A stretch of DNA of 5,840 nt from Desulfobacterales bacterium (GTDB lineage: Bacteria; Desulfobacterota; Desulfobacteria; Desulfobacterales; UBA11574), in assembly GCA_030601485.1 (NCBI GenBank), contig JAUVTO010000131.1:1-5840 (forward strand). The letters run 5' to 3'. Each line of letters opens with the position of its first letter. Position 1 is the stretch's first letter. Under the pieces are notes generated by a model. The model was not told the DNA's origin. It searched no databases and saw only the letters and a program-made list of their open reading frames with translations. The position numbers and the translations under genes are program-made. Shown piece after piece: positions 5,840 through 5,840 of this stretch.

Positions 5840-5840
5840 A

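Overview
The window is almost entirely one minus-strand operon of core bacterial housekeeping genes. In transcription order, from high to low coordinates, these are rpsB (ribosomal protein S2), tsf (EF-Ts), pyrH (UMP kinase), frr (ribosome recycling factor), uppS (undecaprenyl diphosphate synthase), cdsA (phosphatidate cytidylyltransferase) and dxr/ispC (DXP reductoisomerase). dxr runs off the left edge, leaving about its first 292 codons. All seven are recognised from family motifs in the translations. None looks broken inside the window. Every long plus-strand reading frame lies antisense to one of these genes.

The genes are tightly packed. rpsB and tsf overlap by one base (TAATG), tsf and pyrH are 3 nt apart, frr and uppS overlap by up to 44 nt, and cdsA and dxr are 1 nt apart. 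The only internal gaps are about 62 nt (pyrH-frr) and about 38 nt (uppS-cdsA). The layout implies polycistronic transcription with translational coupling. The first four genes serve translation and UMP phosphorylation. The last three serve envelope lipids: dxr feeds the MEP isoprenoid pathway, uppS makes the C55 carrier lipid from isoprenoids, and cdsA makes CDP-diacylglycerol. rpsB, frr and pyrH have clear Shine-Dalgarno sequences. pyrH starts with TTG. uppS, cdsA and dxr have no clear Shine-Dalgarno.

The roughly 490 bp upstream of rpsB (5349-5840) hold no credible gene. They contain two large imperfect palindromes: one of about 162 bp at 5405-5566, about 56 bp from the rpsB start, and a nested GTAAAAAGT-type palindrome cluster at 5671-5839 that reaches the right edge. 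A smaller 11-bp inverted repeat lies between them. These resemble MITE- or REP-like intergenic repeats and are the least ordinary part of the window. No convincing rpsB promoter could be picked out, so the first palindrome may lie in the operon's 5' leader.

The organism is a Gram-negative-type bacterium using the MEP pathway. The gene order, the short roughly 200-residue EF-Ts and the style of the intergenic palindromes suggest a Desulfobacterota (Desulfobacterales-like) genome. That assignment is an inference from general familiarity and was not tested by search. I see no novel multi-gene system here; the protein-coding part is ordinary.
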